Source of the DNA: Abyssisolibacter fermentans
Lineage (GTDB): Bacteria > Bacillota > Clostridia > Tissierellales > MCWD3
Direction of reading: 5' to 3'
Assembly (NCBI RefSeq): GCF_001559865.1
Contig: NZ_LOHE01000090.1
Span: 212,690 to 276,689, forward strand
DNA: 64,000 nucleotides
Shown: positions 46,445 to 55,905 of the stretch, piece after piece
How the letters are laid out: each line of letters opens with the position of its first letter
Position numbering within the stretch: the stretch's first letter is position 1
Notes under the pieces: model-generated
Databases searched by the model: none
What the model saw: only the letters and a program-made list of their open reading frames with translations
What the model was told of the DNA's origin: nothing
Position numbers and translations under genes: made by a program

Positions 46445-48007
46445 TTATATTGTGTATATCTTTTTCTGAATAATAATTTTTTCACCTGGCATTATATTAT
46501 CTAGTGAAATTATGTCATTTGTTAATACTAAATCATCAATAGTAGTTCTAAATTTTTTAGCTATATCCCATATTGTCTCATTTGGCTGTACCATATAAAC
46601 TGTTAAACTAGGCTGCTTTAGCAAATCAATATCTTCATCTAATTCTTCCATATTTGTTACCAAACTAATACTTCTGATTCTATTAACCTTTATACTGTTC
46701 TTTAATGACATTTCTACTTCTACTTCTCTAGAATTTGTCTTGCTGTATTTAACATTGTCTAATTCTACTTTTATTTCTGCAATAGTACCTTCTTGTGCTC
46801 CATCTATATCAACATAAGATTTAAATGGTAAATCTGCGGTTGAATTTTTAATTTCATTACTATCTTCTTCTAAATACAACATTGTAAGTTCTATAACACC
46901 CTCTATTATAACTTTGTTTTCAATTGTCCGCTGGTCTGTTAGCATTGGTTTAGCATTTATATTATATATATACTTTATTATATCTGCTTCATCCACAACT
47001 TTGATATTTCCTTTAAAGACTTCTTTAGTTTTACTATGTCCTAAACATTCTATTAAATCGACATCTTGTTTTTCTAAATTATAAGCTTTTTTCACAGAGT
47101 ATGTATCTATTGCTACTTCTTTTTCTTTTTGTTCAAATACTTCACATGAAACATCTACAAATGCTTCAAAATCAATAATTCTCTTGTTGCCTCCAATATC
47201 CTCATTAACTTTGGTTGTTGGCTGTAAAATTTTTAAATTAATACTTGAATCCATATCTTTTACTGCTCCTGTTATTTCAGCAAAATGTGTAAATGCAATT
47301 TCTCTTTGAATATTATTAATGTTTTCATTTCCGCCATAATAAATTATTGATACGTCAACTACTCCACCTATTATAACTTTCCCATCAACAACTTTTGTTT
47401 CCCTCTCATAAGCTCTTGCATTTACTCTTAAAATATCTATAATATCAGGCATTCCTTCTTTAATTTCAAATGCTTCTTTTACCAATGCTTTGTTACTACT
47501 ATTTCCAATTACATCATTGTATTTTATATTTTCTTTTCTGACCTGTAAATCTTGTGAGCCACTTATGTTTTTAATTACTTCTATGGTATTCTGTGACTTT
47601 ACCTTACTATCTAGTGTTAATACAGCTTTTACATCTACCTTATGTTCATCGTTTTTATTATATTCTAAGTGCTCTATTTCGACATCAACTTCAGGTATCA
47701 TCATATCATCTGCTCCTGAAATATCTATTTCTTCATTAAAATTAGTTTTTGCCTTTATGTTGTTAATAGGCTGTTCTTCTTCCATTGATCTGTATAACAA
47801 ATCAAATTTAATTTCTCCACTTACTAATAATTTATCCTTTATTATTTTTATCTCTGTGATCTCCGCTTTACCATCTAAATTTAAAATTTTATCTATTTGT
47901 GGCTTTGTATCTGGACAAAGTATTTCTCCCTCTACTAACGCTTGTATTTGTTCTTTTCCTACGGTTTGTTCTATTTTCAGTAAATCTTTAATTAATTCTA
48001 CAGACAT
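46445..48007 (-). CDS. SipL-like spore morphogenesis protein (SPOCS/DUF3794 repeats plus LysM)
   Basis: 520 residues. It has three tandem DUF3794 (SPOCS) domains, with phrases VEGEILCPDTKPQIDKILNL (about 28), VKEAFEIKEGMPDIIDILRV (about 180) and a third around residue 320, and a C-terminal LysM domain (about 468-518, VQPNETIWDIAKKFRTTIDD). This matches SipL of Clostridioides difficile, which binds SpoIVA through its LysM domain to anchor the spore coat. The position between veg and ispE is also as in clostridia. Start at 48007 is set by AAGGAGGGTG; a leader hairpin (48031-48062) contains a CTCCTAC-type motif. Confidence 0.87.
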   Translation of the reverse strand: MSVELIKDLLKIEQTVGKEQIQALVEGEILCPDTKPQIDKILNLDGKAEITEIKIIKDKLLVSGEIKFDLLYRSMEEEQPINNIKAKTNFNEEIDISGADDMMIPEVDVEIEHLEYNKNDEHKVDVKAVLTLDSKVKSQNTIEVIKNISGSQDLQVRKENIKYNDVIGNSSNKALVKEAFEIKEGMPDIIDILRVNARAYERETKVVDGKVIIGGVVDVSIIYYGGNENINNIQREIAFTHFAEITGAVKDMDSSINLKILQPTTKVNEDIGGNKRIIDFEAFVDVSCEVFEQKEKEVAIDTYSVKKAYNLEKQDVDLIECLGHSKTKEVFKGNIKVVDEADIIKYIYNINAKPMLTDQRTIENKVIIEGVIELTMLYLEEDSNEIKNSTADLPFKSYVDIDGAQEGTIAEIKVELDNVKYSKTNSREVEVEMSLKNSIKVNRIRSISLVTNMEELDEDIDLLKQPSLTVYMVQPNETIWDIAKKFRTTIDDLVLTNDIISLDNIMPGEKIIIQKKIYTI

Positions 48008-48174
48008 ATTCACCCTCCTTATCAATTTATAAGACTCCTCTTCATTAAATGAAAGTAGGAGTTCACTCCTTATCTATATATACAGACCTATATTTATTAT
48101 ATATGCATGAATTTATGTTAAAATGTCCAAATAATTATTAAATTTAACAATATATCTTTGATATATTGTAAATT

Positions 48175-48543
48175 TGTTATATCACCGAAAGAGTTACTAC
48201 TGGTTCTTCATGGGGATCAATTACTATTATTATAGCTCTTGCTGTTAATATAGGTGGCATTGACATGCTAATTCCTGTAGTTGAAGCTGTTTTATCGGGT
48301 GCTGTTTTTGAAGATCATTGTTCTCCTGTATCTGATACTACTACAATATCCTTTGTGGCGAGTACTTGTGACCATATAGCACATGTTAAAACACAATCGC
48401 CATATGCAATAACTACTGTGTTTGTAGCTATAATATGCGACTTTATACCTGCTGGTTTTGGTATTAGTCCTTTAATTTCACTTCTTCGCGGAATTGTTTT
48501 ATTATTTATAATTATTAATGTTTTTGGTGCGACATCGTTTTAA
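48175..48543 (+). pseudogene. C-terminal remnant of an NhaC-type Na+/H+ antiporter
   Basis: About 120 codons that match only the C-terminal part of NhaC family antiporters: TTGSSWGSITIIIALAVNIG, then GAVFEDHCSPVSDTTTISFV and HVKTQSPYAITTVFV. The frame is closed by TAA at 48169 with no upstream coding sequence, so at least two thirds of the gene is missing. No ribosome site or start codon fits the beginning. It probably is a decayed gene; it is in the opposite direction from its neighbours. Confidence 0.8.
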
Positions 48544-48597
48544 TCACTTTATCTTATCAACAGATGGTGATATAATACTGAGAATTGTATTTTAAAA

Positions 48598-48638
48598 AGC
48601 TGTCTTGAAATGTTTTTTCAAATCATTTCAAGACAGCT
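48598..48638. terminator. Bidirectional terminator after the L,D-transpeptidase gene
   Basis: AGCTGTCTTGAAATG and CATTTCAAGACAGCT form a 15-bp perfect stem, with T-rich tails on both strands. Confidence 0.88.
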
Positions 48639-48642
48639 TTTA

Positions 48643-49464
48643 TTAGTATATTAAAACTTTAGAACCTGCTGGTACATTTTCGTAAATATATTTTGCCATT
48701 TCAACTGGTAATCTTATACACCCATGACTCGCTGGTTGTCCAATTTTTTTCGCTTCATCTTCTAATAACTGTTTTTTCTCATCATATGGTACTGAGTGGA
48801 ATAGATATACACCTTTAAATCCAACCCAATATTTAAATCCCATTTCAAATCTTGGTATATAAGCCCATTTTCCTCTTCTTTTCTTCTCTAATTCAAATAC
48901 TCCTTTAGGTGTGAAGTGATCCCATAATCCACTTGAACCTAAGCTTTCTTTAACTAATTCTCCGTCTTTATAGATTTTTAGTTTTTGATCGCTATGAGTA
49001 AAAACCAAATTGTATCCTTCTGCCTTTTCACTATACTCATGAGGAGGTATTTCTTTTGTTCTAACTAATCTCGCATCCATATATCCTATTTTGCTATCAT
49101 CTGTTTCAACTTTGAACCATCCATACGGAACTGATTCTAGTAATTTAATCATCTCTAAATCTTTAAGCGTTCCAATAACCTTGCTCTTACTATCAGGTTT
49201 TTCATATATTTTAACTGAACCATTTTTTTTAGAAGAACTAAGAGCTTGTCCATAGTATTCTTTAATTTCATTTGTTTCCGATTCTGGTGTTTCTGGTTTT
49301 GATTCTGTTTCTGATTCTAAATCAGTACTTTCTTCATTTACTACACTATTATCTTTTGTCTGTTCATCTCCAGTTTGACTAACTGGTTTTGTTTTTTCAC
49401 TACATCCTACACATAATATTAAAACTAGTATAAGAAGTAAACTTAGCTTTTTCAAAAAATTCAT
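48643..49464 (-). CDS. L,D-transpeptidase lipoprotein with SH3 domain
   Basis: 273 residues. The signal peptide ends with the lipobox LCVGC (about 17-21), followed by a Glu/Ser/Thr-rich linker. A bacterial SH3-like domain (about 78-135, GSVKIYEKPDSKSKVIGTLK) precedes a YkuD catalytic domain (about 150-273) with the motif SHGCIRLP containing the nucleophilic cysteine. It would form 3-3 peptidoglycan cross-links or attach proteins outside the membrane. The extended -10 promoter at 49494-49502 lies 30 bp upstream of the start. Confidence 0.93.
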   Translation of the reverse strand: MNFLKKLSLLLILVLILCVGCSEKTKPVSQTGDEQTKDNSVVNEESTDLESETESKPETPESETNEIKEYYGQALSSSKKNGSVKIYEKPDSKSKVIGTLKDLEMIKLLESVPYGWFKVETDDSKIGYMDARLVRTKEIPPHEYSEKAEGYNLVFTHSDQKLKIYKDGELVKESLGSSGLWDHFTPKGVFELEKKRRGKWAYIPRFEMGFKYWVGFKGVYLFHSVPYDEKKQLLEDEAKKIGQPASHGCIRLPVEMAKYIYENVPAGSKVLIY

Positions 49465-49493
49465 CCCCTTTTGTAAAAATATCTGCTACCCTT

Positions 49494-49502
49494 ATTATAG
49501 CA
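49494..49502 (-). promoter_or_regulatory. Extended -10 promoter of the L,D-transpeptidase gene
   Basis: TGCTATAAT on the minus strand, with no recognisable -35. The 5' leader would be about 25 nt with an AAAAGGGG ribosome site. Confidence 0.5.
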
Positions 49503-49624
49503 AAGTTTAGCTTATAATTAATATTAATAAATCATTAAGTTTTTTATGTAGGCTAAAAATGTATAAATATAGATTAACTACAACATTTTTAGCTATACAA
49601 TATTATTTTATACAAAAAAATTAT

Positions 49625-49652
49625 GCAAAACGAAAACCGCCTATTGGGCGGC
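49625..49652 (-). terminator. Terminator of veg
   Basis: The GC-rich stem CCGCC/GGCGG with loop CAATA is followed on the minus strand by TTTTCGTTTT, 8 bp after the stop. Confidence 0.85.
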
Positions 49653-49659
49653 TAACATT

Positions 49660-49944
49660 TTAGCATATTTGTATCTTTTTTTCTTCTTTACAAATTACCA
49701 CTTCTACTGTTTCAGTCAAAATATCAGAATAACTATATGATACTCTTCTTATAGAGTTATATCCACCATTAATTTTCACAACAAATATACTTGGATATGC
49801 ATTTTCTAATACGCCTTCTCTAACTGTAGTTCGTTTTCTGCCCTTATTTGCTTTAAGTCTAACTTTTTCCCCTATATAACCTTTGACATTTTCTCTAATC
49901 TGATCTAAACTGCTTCTTCTTGCCAGGTTTTCTCTATGAGCCAA
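49660..49944 (-). CDS. veg: Veg family protein
   Basis: 94 residues. Family signatures are IGEKVRLKANKGRKRTTVREGVL and YPSIFVVKI followed by RVSYSYSDILTETVEV. Veg is a small, very highly expressed cytoplasmic protein linked to biofilm formation and spore outgrowth in Bacillus subtilis; its molecular activity is unclear. I take the TTG at 49944 as the start because GAAGGTG lies just upstream and the family protein begins there; an upstream ATG at 49974 includes the ribosome site. Two tandem consensus promoters precede it. Confidence 0.93.
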   Translation of the reverse strand: MAHRENLARRSSLDQIRENVKGYIGEKVRLKANKGRKRTTVREGVLENAYPSIFVVKINGGYNSIRRVSYSYSDILTETVEVVICKEEKKIQIC

Positions 49945-49988
49945 ACAATCACCTTCTTTCAGTTCAACATACATAATCCATTATATTT

Positions 49989-50017
49989 ATGATACCACAT
50001 CTGTAGGCAATTGTCAA
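49989..50017 (-). promoter_or_regulatory. Proximal veg promoter
   Basis: TTGACA (50012-50017), 17 bp spacer, TATCAT (49989-49994), with TGG directly before the -10 as an extended element. Confidence 0.75.
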
Positions 50018-50029
50018 CTATAAATATTT

Positions 50030-50059
50030 ATTATACTATTATATTGCATGTATTGTCAA
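50030..50059 (-). promoter_or_regulatory. Distal veg promoter
   Basis: TTGACA (50054-50059), 18 bp spacer, TATAAT (50030-50035). It is arranged in tandem with the proximal promoter. Confidence 0.7.
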
Positions 50060-50142
50060 ATACTATTTTTCAATATATGGCGGATATTTTTAAAATATTA
50101 TACTTTTACTCTTATAATCTTATTATTCTCTTGATTTATAAT

Positions 50143-51576
50143 TTAATACAAAAAATATTCAATTATCGAATCGGATATTACTTTTGAAATATCTTCTAGA
50201 TATTTTTTTGAACTTAATTTAATAGCTTCTTTGTCATTGGATAAATATTCAACCTCTATATGAAGTGAACTAACGCCTATTTCACGTAAAAGATAAAAAT
50301 CGGCATTTTTTACTCCTCTTTTTACTATACCTAAAGTTTCATTTAGTTTATTCAAAATTATTTTGCCTATTATATGACTTTCTTCATCGTCTCTATAGTG
50401 ATATATTTCACATCCATGAAGATTTTTATTTTTAAAATAATTCATATGAAAGCTTATAAAAAAATCTGGCCTTATATCATTACACATATCGGCTCTCTTT
50501 TTTAAAGATTTAAACTCATCTGCTTCTCTAGTCATATATACGGTAACCCCTAAGTCTTCTAACATTGTTTTTAAAATTTTTGTTATATACAATACTAAAT
50601 CCTTTTCTCTTATACCATTAAACGCTATAGCATCTTCTGAATCATGACCACCATGGCCAGCGTCAAGCATTATTTTTTTATTTAACAATGGTTTTTTTAT
50701 ACTTGGCTTTATAGCTTTTGTAACTTTTGTACCGGTATAATAATACTCAATAACTTCTTCAATTGTAGACCCATTTTGAAGCATCTCTTTTGCTCCCCAT
50801 TGACATAATCCTAATCCATCCCCTTTTCCTCTTGTAATAAACCTTATTGATACAGGAGATATATTAAATCGAGTAGATTCCAGTCCTAGCAATTTTACTG
50901 CTTCTAAACCAGTAAAGTTTTTTCCTCCTATTTTCAAACTGGAAACCCTGCCTGTTTCATCTCTCTCTATATTTTCTATAAAACCTTTGATACTTGAACT
51001 ATTCTTACCTGTATCTATTGTAGGAAATTTAATACCTAGTTTCTGTTCTATTTCATCTATACTTAGCTCCTTTATCTTTTTCCATTCAGGTGATTTTTGG
51101 CAATAATTACACAAAACTCTCCTTAGATAAATAACTTTACTATGAATTATATTTTCTGAGTTTTCTGTTCCTCCGCCGCAAGTATAGCTGAACCTTGCAT
51201 CAATGAGATTATTTTCATATGTTATTATTAATCCATCTGTCTCTTTTATTGCTTTTTTTATTAGATTTAAATTGTCTTCGTAATTGTCTTGCCATAATAC
51301 TTTCATCTCATCATGCGTTATTAAATCTATACAATGTCCACTGTTGCACAAATCACAATTTCTATGCTTTTCACAACATTTACCACCATATAGTTGTGAC
51401 TTCCTTAATAAATTAGTTCGTGAAATTATCGCTTGTAGTTTCAAAAAATCAAAACCAAAGCTTATGTCTGCTTGAATAGCCAATACTGATTCTATAATTA
51501 AACTCAACTGGTTTCTTAATATTTTATTTGTATTTATATCAAAAATTCTTAAATATATTTCATTATCAAAAGACAA
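50143..51576 (-). CDS. SpoIID-like / N-acetylmuramoyl-L-alanine amidase fusion
   Basis: 477 residues. The N-terminal half (about 1-290) resembles SpoIID/LytB lytic transglycosylase: SYTCGGGTENSENI, VSIRFITRGKGDGLGLCQWGAKEM and the usual EVIEYYYTGTKV end. The C-terminal half (about 300-477) is an Amidase_3 domain with zinc ligands in MLDAGHGGHD, the second histidine in FISFHMNYF and the catalytic glutamate in LHIEVEYLSN. Fusion of the two peptidoglycan enzymes used in engulfment (SpoIID and SpoIIP roles) or cortex maturation (CwlD role) is suggestive. There is no signal peptide in the predicted N-terminus, which is odd for a wall enzyme. Start is TTG at 51576 after AGGGGG. Confidence 0.85.
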   Translation of the reverse strand: MSFDNEIYLRIFDINTNKILRNQLSLIIESVLAIQADISFGFDFLKLQAIISRTNLLRKSQLYGGKCCEKHRNCDLCNSGHCIDLITHDEMKVLWQDNYEDNLNLIKKAIKETDGLIITYENNLIDARFSYTCGGGTENSENIIHSKVIYLRRVLCNYCQKSPEWKKIKELSIDEIEQKLGIKFPTIDTGKNSSSIKGFIENIERDETGRVSSLKIGGKNFTGLEAVKLLGLESTRFNISPVSIRFITRGKGDGLGLCQWGAKEMLQNGSTIEEVIEYYYTGTKVTKAIKPSIKKPLLNKKIMLDAGHGGHDSEDAIAFNGIREKDLVLYITKILKTMLEDLGVTVYMTREADEFKSLKKRADMCNDIRPDFFISFHMNYFKNKNLHGCEIYHYRDDEESHIIGKIILNKLNETLGIVKRGVKNADFYLLREIGVSSLHIEVEYLSNDKEAIKLSSKKYLEDISKVISDSIIEYFLY

Positions 51577-51783
51577 CCTATTTCCCCCTAACATGTTACC
51601 TCAAATAAGTTTATTCGAAATAGACTTTTTATTTACAATACATATCAATATAATTCTATAGTTTCGGCTTATACTGCCAATCTTTTAACACTATATATAA
51701 TTTGCTTATTCACAAAATTAAGTACTTTAGTGTTTATTGCATCTCCCAATGTGTGTAAAAATCTTATAAAGAAAATATTAATC

Positions 51784-51931
51784 ACTGATTATTCATATAA
51801 CTCCCAAATAATATACTGTATAGTTCTTATTAGAAAATTTCAGTTGATTCGAAAGCATACCGAGTTGGTACGCTCGTCATTCTTTAAACAGAAGGTGAGC
51901 AGAATATTTAATTTTCTACGAATAATCTGGG
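51784..51931 (-). repeat. Family A MITE-like element, short copy A4
   Basis: Minus-strand reading starts CCCAGATTATTCGTAGAAA and ends TATGAATAATCAGTG. The interior keeps the ACCAACTCGGTATGC block but lacks the family C and B parts, giving 148 bp. Confidence 0.7.
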
Positions 51932-52114
51932 TTAATATATTTGAGGGCATTAAAACTACATATAATATATTATGTAAATATAGCCTTTTACGTGAAATAT
52001 ATTAGGACTGTATACTATAAAAACTCCATTGGTATTATCCTAGCTCAAATATTAGCATTAGGCTAAAAACTTCACTATTTATTTTTGAAATGATTTATAG
52101 TTTTGTATATAAAA

Positions 52115-52157
52115 AAAACAGATAGAACACAAGATTTTCTTGCACTTTATCTGTTTT
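52115..52157 (-). terminator. Terminator of the corA gene
   Basis: AAAACAGATA (52148-52157 on the minus strand) pairs with TATCTGTTTT, followed by a run of T. An inner CAAGAAAATCTTG hairpin strengthens it. It lies 9 bp after the stop. Confidence 0.8.
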
Positions 52158-52165
52158 ATAATGTA

Positions 52166-53098
52166 TTAAAACATATTCTTTTTTAATAAAAACACATAAG
52201 TTATCAAACAAAATACTATAGATGTTCCTACTATTGCAATAAAGGCGTACGGTGAATTTTGCATTGGCAAGCTTACATTCATTCCAAAAAAACTTGCAAA
52301 CATTGTTGGTATAGCCATTATTATGGTTATTGATGTAAGAATTTTCATTACAATATTTAAGTTGTTTGATATTACAGATGCGAAAGCATCCATCATACCA
52401 CTTAATATATTACTATATATTGTCGCCATTTCAATAGCCTGTTTATTTTCAATAATAACATCTTCTAACAAATCTTGATCATCAGGGTAAAGTTTGACTA
52501 CCTCTAATTTAAGTATTTTTTCCAAAACTATTTCATTTGCTTTTAATGATGTTGAGAAATAAACCAAGCTTTTTTCTAAATCTAATAATTGTATAAGTTC
52601 TTTATTCTTCATTGATTTGTGTAATTTTCTTTGTATATTGCTGCTCATTTTGTCTACTTGTTTTAAATATATAAGATACCTAGATGATATTCTAAATAAA
52701 AGTTGTAAAAGAAATCTATTCCTTTTATAAGTATAAAATGACTTAATTTTATTATCTATAAATTGCTCGATAATATAATTTTCTTTTAAACATATAGTTA
52801 TTATATATTTACCTACTAAAATAATACCTAATGGAAGCGTGTAATATACATAAGAACCTTCTTCTTTTTCAGCTACAGGTATATCAACTAGAATGAATAT
52901 TTGATCATTCTCTATTTCAATCCTTGAGCTTTCTTCATCATCTAGTGGTGCTTTTAAAAAGTCAATGTCTACGTTCAGTTCAGTAGCAACTTTTTCTATT
53001 TCTTTTGTCGTTGGATTTGTTAGGTTAATCCAGCACTTTTCTTCAAATTCGTTTATTTCTACTAGCTTTTCTTCTAACGTCTTGTAAATATTAAGCAT
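52166..53098 (-). CDS. corA: CorA-family divalent cation transporter
   Basis: 310 residues. Long N-terminal cytoplasmic domain; two C-terminal membrane helices joined by the ion-selectivity signature GMN (FASFFGMNVSLP, about residues 272-283). It transports Mg2+ and possibly Co2+ or Ni2+. The short C-terminal tail LLKKNMF is as usual. It appears to be monocistronic, with its own terminator. Confidence 0.94.
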   Translation of the reverse strand: MLNIYKTLEEKLVEINEFEEKCWINLTNPTTKEIEKVATELNVDIDFLKAPLDDEESSRIEIENDQIFILVDIPVAEKEEGSYVYYTLPLGIILVGKYIITICLKENYIIEQFIDNKIKSFYTYKRNRFLLQLLFRISSRYLIYLKQVDKMSSNIQRKLHKSMKNKELIQLLDLEKSLVYFSTSLKANEIVLEKILKLEVVKLYPDDQDLLEDVIIENKQAIEMATIYSNILSGMMDAFASVISNNLNIVMKILTSITIIMAIPTMFASFFGMNVSLPMQNSPYAFIAIVGTSIVFCLITYVFLLKKNMF

Positions 53099-53208
53099 CT
53101 ATATCACCTCTTGCATTATTTCCTAAGGCTTTTATTTATCAAGACACTATAATAAAGACTCTACATTAACCCATCTTATACATAAAAACATTATATGAAT
53201 TTTAAAGA

Positions 53209-53316
53209 TTAAATTGCTAAAGTCTCCAAAATTAGGTGTGATGAAAATAGATCAGCCATTTCTAGGATTATAAAGTTTTTAATAATAAAATACGGCAAAC
53301 CAGGTCCTTCATCCAT
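53209..53316 (-). CDS. Possible 35-residue small protein
   Basis: ATG at 53316 is preceded at good distance by AGGGAG, and the frame ends at TAA 53209. The peptide is hydrophobic (PGLPYFIIKNFIILEMADLF) with an acidic start. No homology was recognised, and it could be chance. Confidence 0.22.
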   Translation of the reverse strand: MDEGPGLPYFIIKNFIILEMADLFSSHLILETLAI

Positions 53317-53369
53317 TTTCACCACTCCCTTCTAGTCATCATTAACTTACATTTTGTAAAATACTATCT

Positions 53370-53399
53370 AAAAAACCCTTCATAGACAGTAGAAGGGTT
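53370..53399 (-). terminator. Terminator of the hesB-copZ-copA operon
   Basis: AACCCTTC (53392-53399 read on the minus strand) pairs with GAAGGGTT, followed by TTTTTT. It lies about 110 bp after the copA stop. Confidence 0.8.
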
Positions 53400-53509
53400 A
53401 AAATGCTTCTTTTTTATTTTATTCTATTCAAGGCTTAATTTCAAGTGCTATCTATTTATTTAAAATTATATGATTAATTTTTAGTGTTAATTCATACTTT
53501 TTACGATAC

Positions 53510-55879
53510 TCACTTTCTAAGTCTATATCTTTTTAATCTTAACGAATTACTTACTACAGATACTGAACTAAATGCCATTGCACCTCCTGCTATCATAGGA
53601 TTAAGATACCCTAATGCGGCTAATGGTATACCTGCTATATTATATATAAACGCCCAAAACAGGTTTTGCTTTATTGTTCTCATTGTCTTTTTACTTAACT
53701 CTATGGCAAACACAACATCCATTAAATTACCCCTCATTAGCGTTATATCTGCTGCTTCTACTGCTACATCTGCACCTGTACCTATAGCAAATCCTACATC
53801 TGCTACTGCTAGTGCTGGAGCATCATTTATACCATCTCCAACCATTCCTATGACTTTACCATCTTTTTTTATATCGTTAACGTAATTTGACTTATCTTGA
53901 GGCAAAACATCTGCAATAACATTTTTTATACCAACCTGCTCAGCTATTGAATGTGCAGTTCTTTCGTTATCACCAGTAATCATATAGACATCTATGTTCA
54001 TTTTTAATAATTTATTTATTGCTTCTTTGGACCTTTCTTTAACAACATCTGCAATACCTATTATCCCTATAACTGCTCTATTCTCGGCTACTATTATTGC
54101 AGTCTTACCTTGTTTTTGCAACTGCTTTATATCGCCTTCAATTTCACTTGTATTTATATTTTCAAAATCCATTAGTTTTTGATTCCCTATATGGATATTA
54201 TTACCTCCAATTATACAATTAACACCTTTACCCGGTATGGCTTCAAATTTTTCTGGTTCTTTTAAATCAAGCTTCATCTGTTTAGCTTTATTTAAAACAG
54301 CTTTGCTTAAAGGATGTTCTGAAAGCATCTCTGCTTGTGCTGCTGTCTGCATTAATTCTTCTATGGAGCGATTGTAAGGTTTTATATCTGTCAGTTCTGG
54401 TTTGCCTTTAGTTATTGTACCCGTTTTATCTAATACTATAACTTCAAGCTTATGAGCTTTTTCTAGATATTCGCCACCTTTAATCAATATTCCATTTTCC
54501 GCGCCTTTACCTGTACCAACCATTATAGCTGTTGGTGTAGCTAAGCCTAATGCACAAGGACATGCTATTACTAAAACGGCTACTGAATTTATTAAAGCTA
54601 TTGAAAAATCACCTGTATACAAAAATGTTGCTACAAATGTTATTATTGAAATTGCTACTACTGTTGGAACAAATACTCCTGCAATTTTATCAGCTAATCT
54701 TTGAACAGGTGCTTTTGATACTTGAGCATCCTCTACTAGTTTAATTATTTGAGCTAGTGCAGTATCTTTTCCAACTTTAGTTGCTTTGTATTTAAAACTG
54801 CCATATTTGTTTATAGTAGCACCAATTACTTGGTCTCCTGTCTTTTTATCAACTGGTATGCTTTCTCCTGTAAGCATTGATTCATCGATTGATGATGTAC
54901 CTTGTATGATGATGCCGTCTACGGGTATTTTTTCACCGGGTCTAACAACAAGTATGTCGCCTTGGGAGACTTCATCTATCGGTATTTCTATCTCTACGTC
55001 ATCTCTAATTATTTTAGCTGTTTTGGCTTTTAAATCCATTAATTTTTTTATAGCCTCAGACGTCTTTCCTTTTGCTACCGCTTCCATATATTTTCCTAAT
55101 AGAATTAAAGTTATTATTATTGCACTTGCTTCAAAGTAATATTCATGGACATTTCTGAATAAATTATATATGCTATAAAAATAAGCAGCTGACGTTCCAG
55201 TACTTACTAGAACATCCATGTTTGCTCCTCCACCTTTTAACGAGTGATATGCCCCTTTATAAAATCTCATACCTATTAAAAATTGAACTATCGTAGCTGC
55301 CGCTAATTGGAAATATCCATTTGTTAGTATTGTTTTTATATTTGCCATGTGAAAAAACATTGCTAAAAACAAAGGCAAACTCAAAACTGCTGATAATATT
55401 AATGAAAATCTCAGCTCTTTTATTTCTCTATTTCTATTTTCTTCGATATCATTTACTTCTAATTCTTTATACTCTTCGGCTTCATATCCTGTATTACGTA
55501 CCGTTTCAATGATGTCAGATTTTCGTAGCACCCCTTGGTTATAAACAACAACTGCTTTGTTAAGTGTAAGGTTTACATTAGCTTTTTCTACTCCCTCAAG
55601 AGCTGCTAAAGCCTTTTCAACTCTTGATACACATGCTGCACAACTCATACCAGTTATTAATAGGGTGAGCTTTTTATTTTCTACACTATAACCTGCTTTT
55701 TCTATAGTTATGATTATATCTTTTACTGATATTTCATTTTCATTATGTTTTATTGAAACGCTATTAGATAATAAATTGACATCTGCTTTTATAACACCAT
55801 CTTTTTTTAATAGAGCATCCTCTATTCTCTTAGCACAGGATGCTCATGTCATTTTATTTACTGTTAGTATTGTATTCAT
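53510..55879 (-). CDS. copA: Copper-exporting P1B-type ATPase with a selenocysteine metal-binding motif
   Basis: 789 residues if the UGA at 55844-55846 (codon 12) is read as selenocysteine. The first heavy-metal-associated domain (about 1-70) then has the motif MTUASC in place of MTCxxC; the second (about 72-140) has MSCAAC. Catalytic features are TGES, the membrane CPC motif ([17 protein letters not shown]), the phosphorylation site DKTGT, SEHP and GDGIND. The ATG at 55879 has AGGAG 8 nt upstream, whereas the next in-frame ATG (55648) has none and would cut off the first domain. A 9-bp hairpin begins at the UGA. CopZ encoded just upstream is 60-70% alike in this domain and has Cys at the same place. 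It exports Cu(I) with ATP. Confidence 0.88.
55813..55845 (-). promoter_or_regulatory. Probable SECIS hairpin of copA
   Basis: On the minus strand, GAGCATCCT (starting with the GA of the UGA codon) pairs perfectly with AGGATGCTC. The 15-nt loop can form an inner CTA/TAG stem with apical AGAGAA. Position and size fit a bacterial selenocysteine-insertion element. The matching region of copZ, which has a Cys codon, forms only an imperfect version. Confidence 0.7.
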
Positions 55880-55905
55880 TGTAATTTCTCCTATCATAAA
55901 GTTTT

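Larger units (their letters stand above)
51577..52165. other. Intergenic region with a family A element
   Basis: Holds a reversed family A copy (51784-51931) and the corA terminator (52115-52157). A short open frame across the repeat has no ribosome site or homology and is not a gene. Confidence 0.65.
53099..53509. other. Intergenic region between corA and copA
   Basis: Contains a small possible ORF (53209-53316) and the copA terminator (53370-53399). The rest is AT-rich and featureless. Confidence 0.5.

Noticed and set aside
51730..52005. Plus-strand open frame of about 90 codons
   Set aside because: It crosses the ends of a family A repeat, has no ribosome site and resembles no protein.
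55640..55880. Nonsense mutation or sequencing error making a truncated copA
   Set aside because: UGA falls exactly on a metal-binding Cys codon, is followed by a perfect hairpin, and a second UGA at a known Sec position occurs in the same operon. Error cannot be fully excluded without reads.
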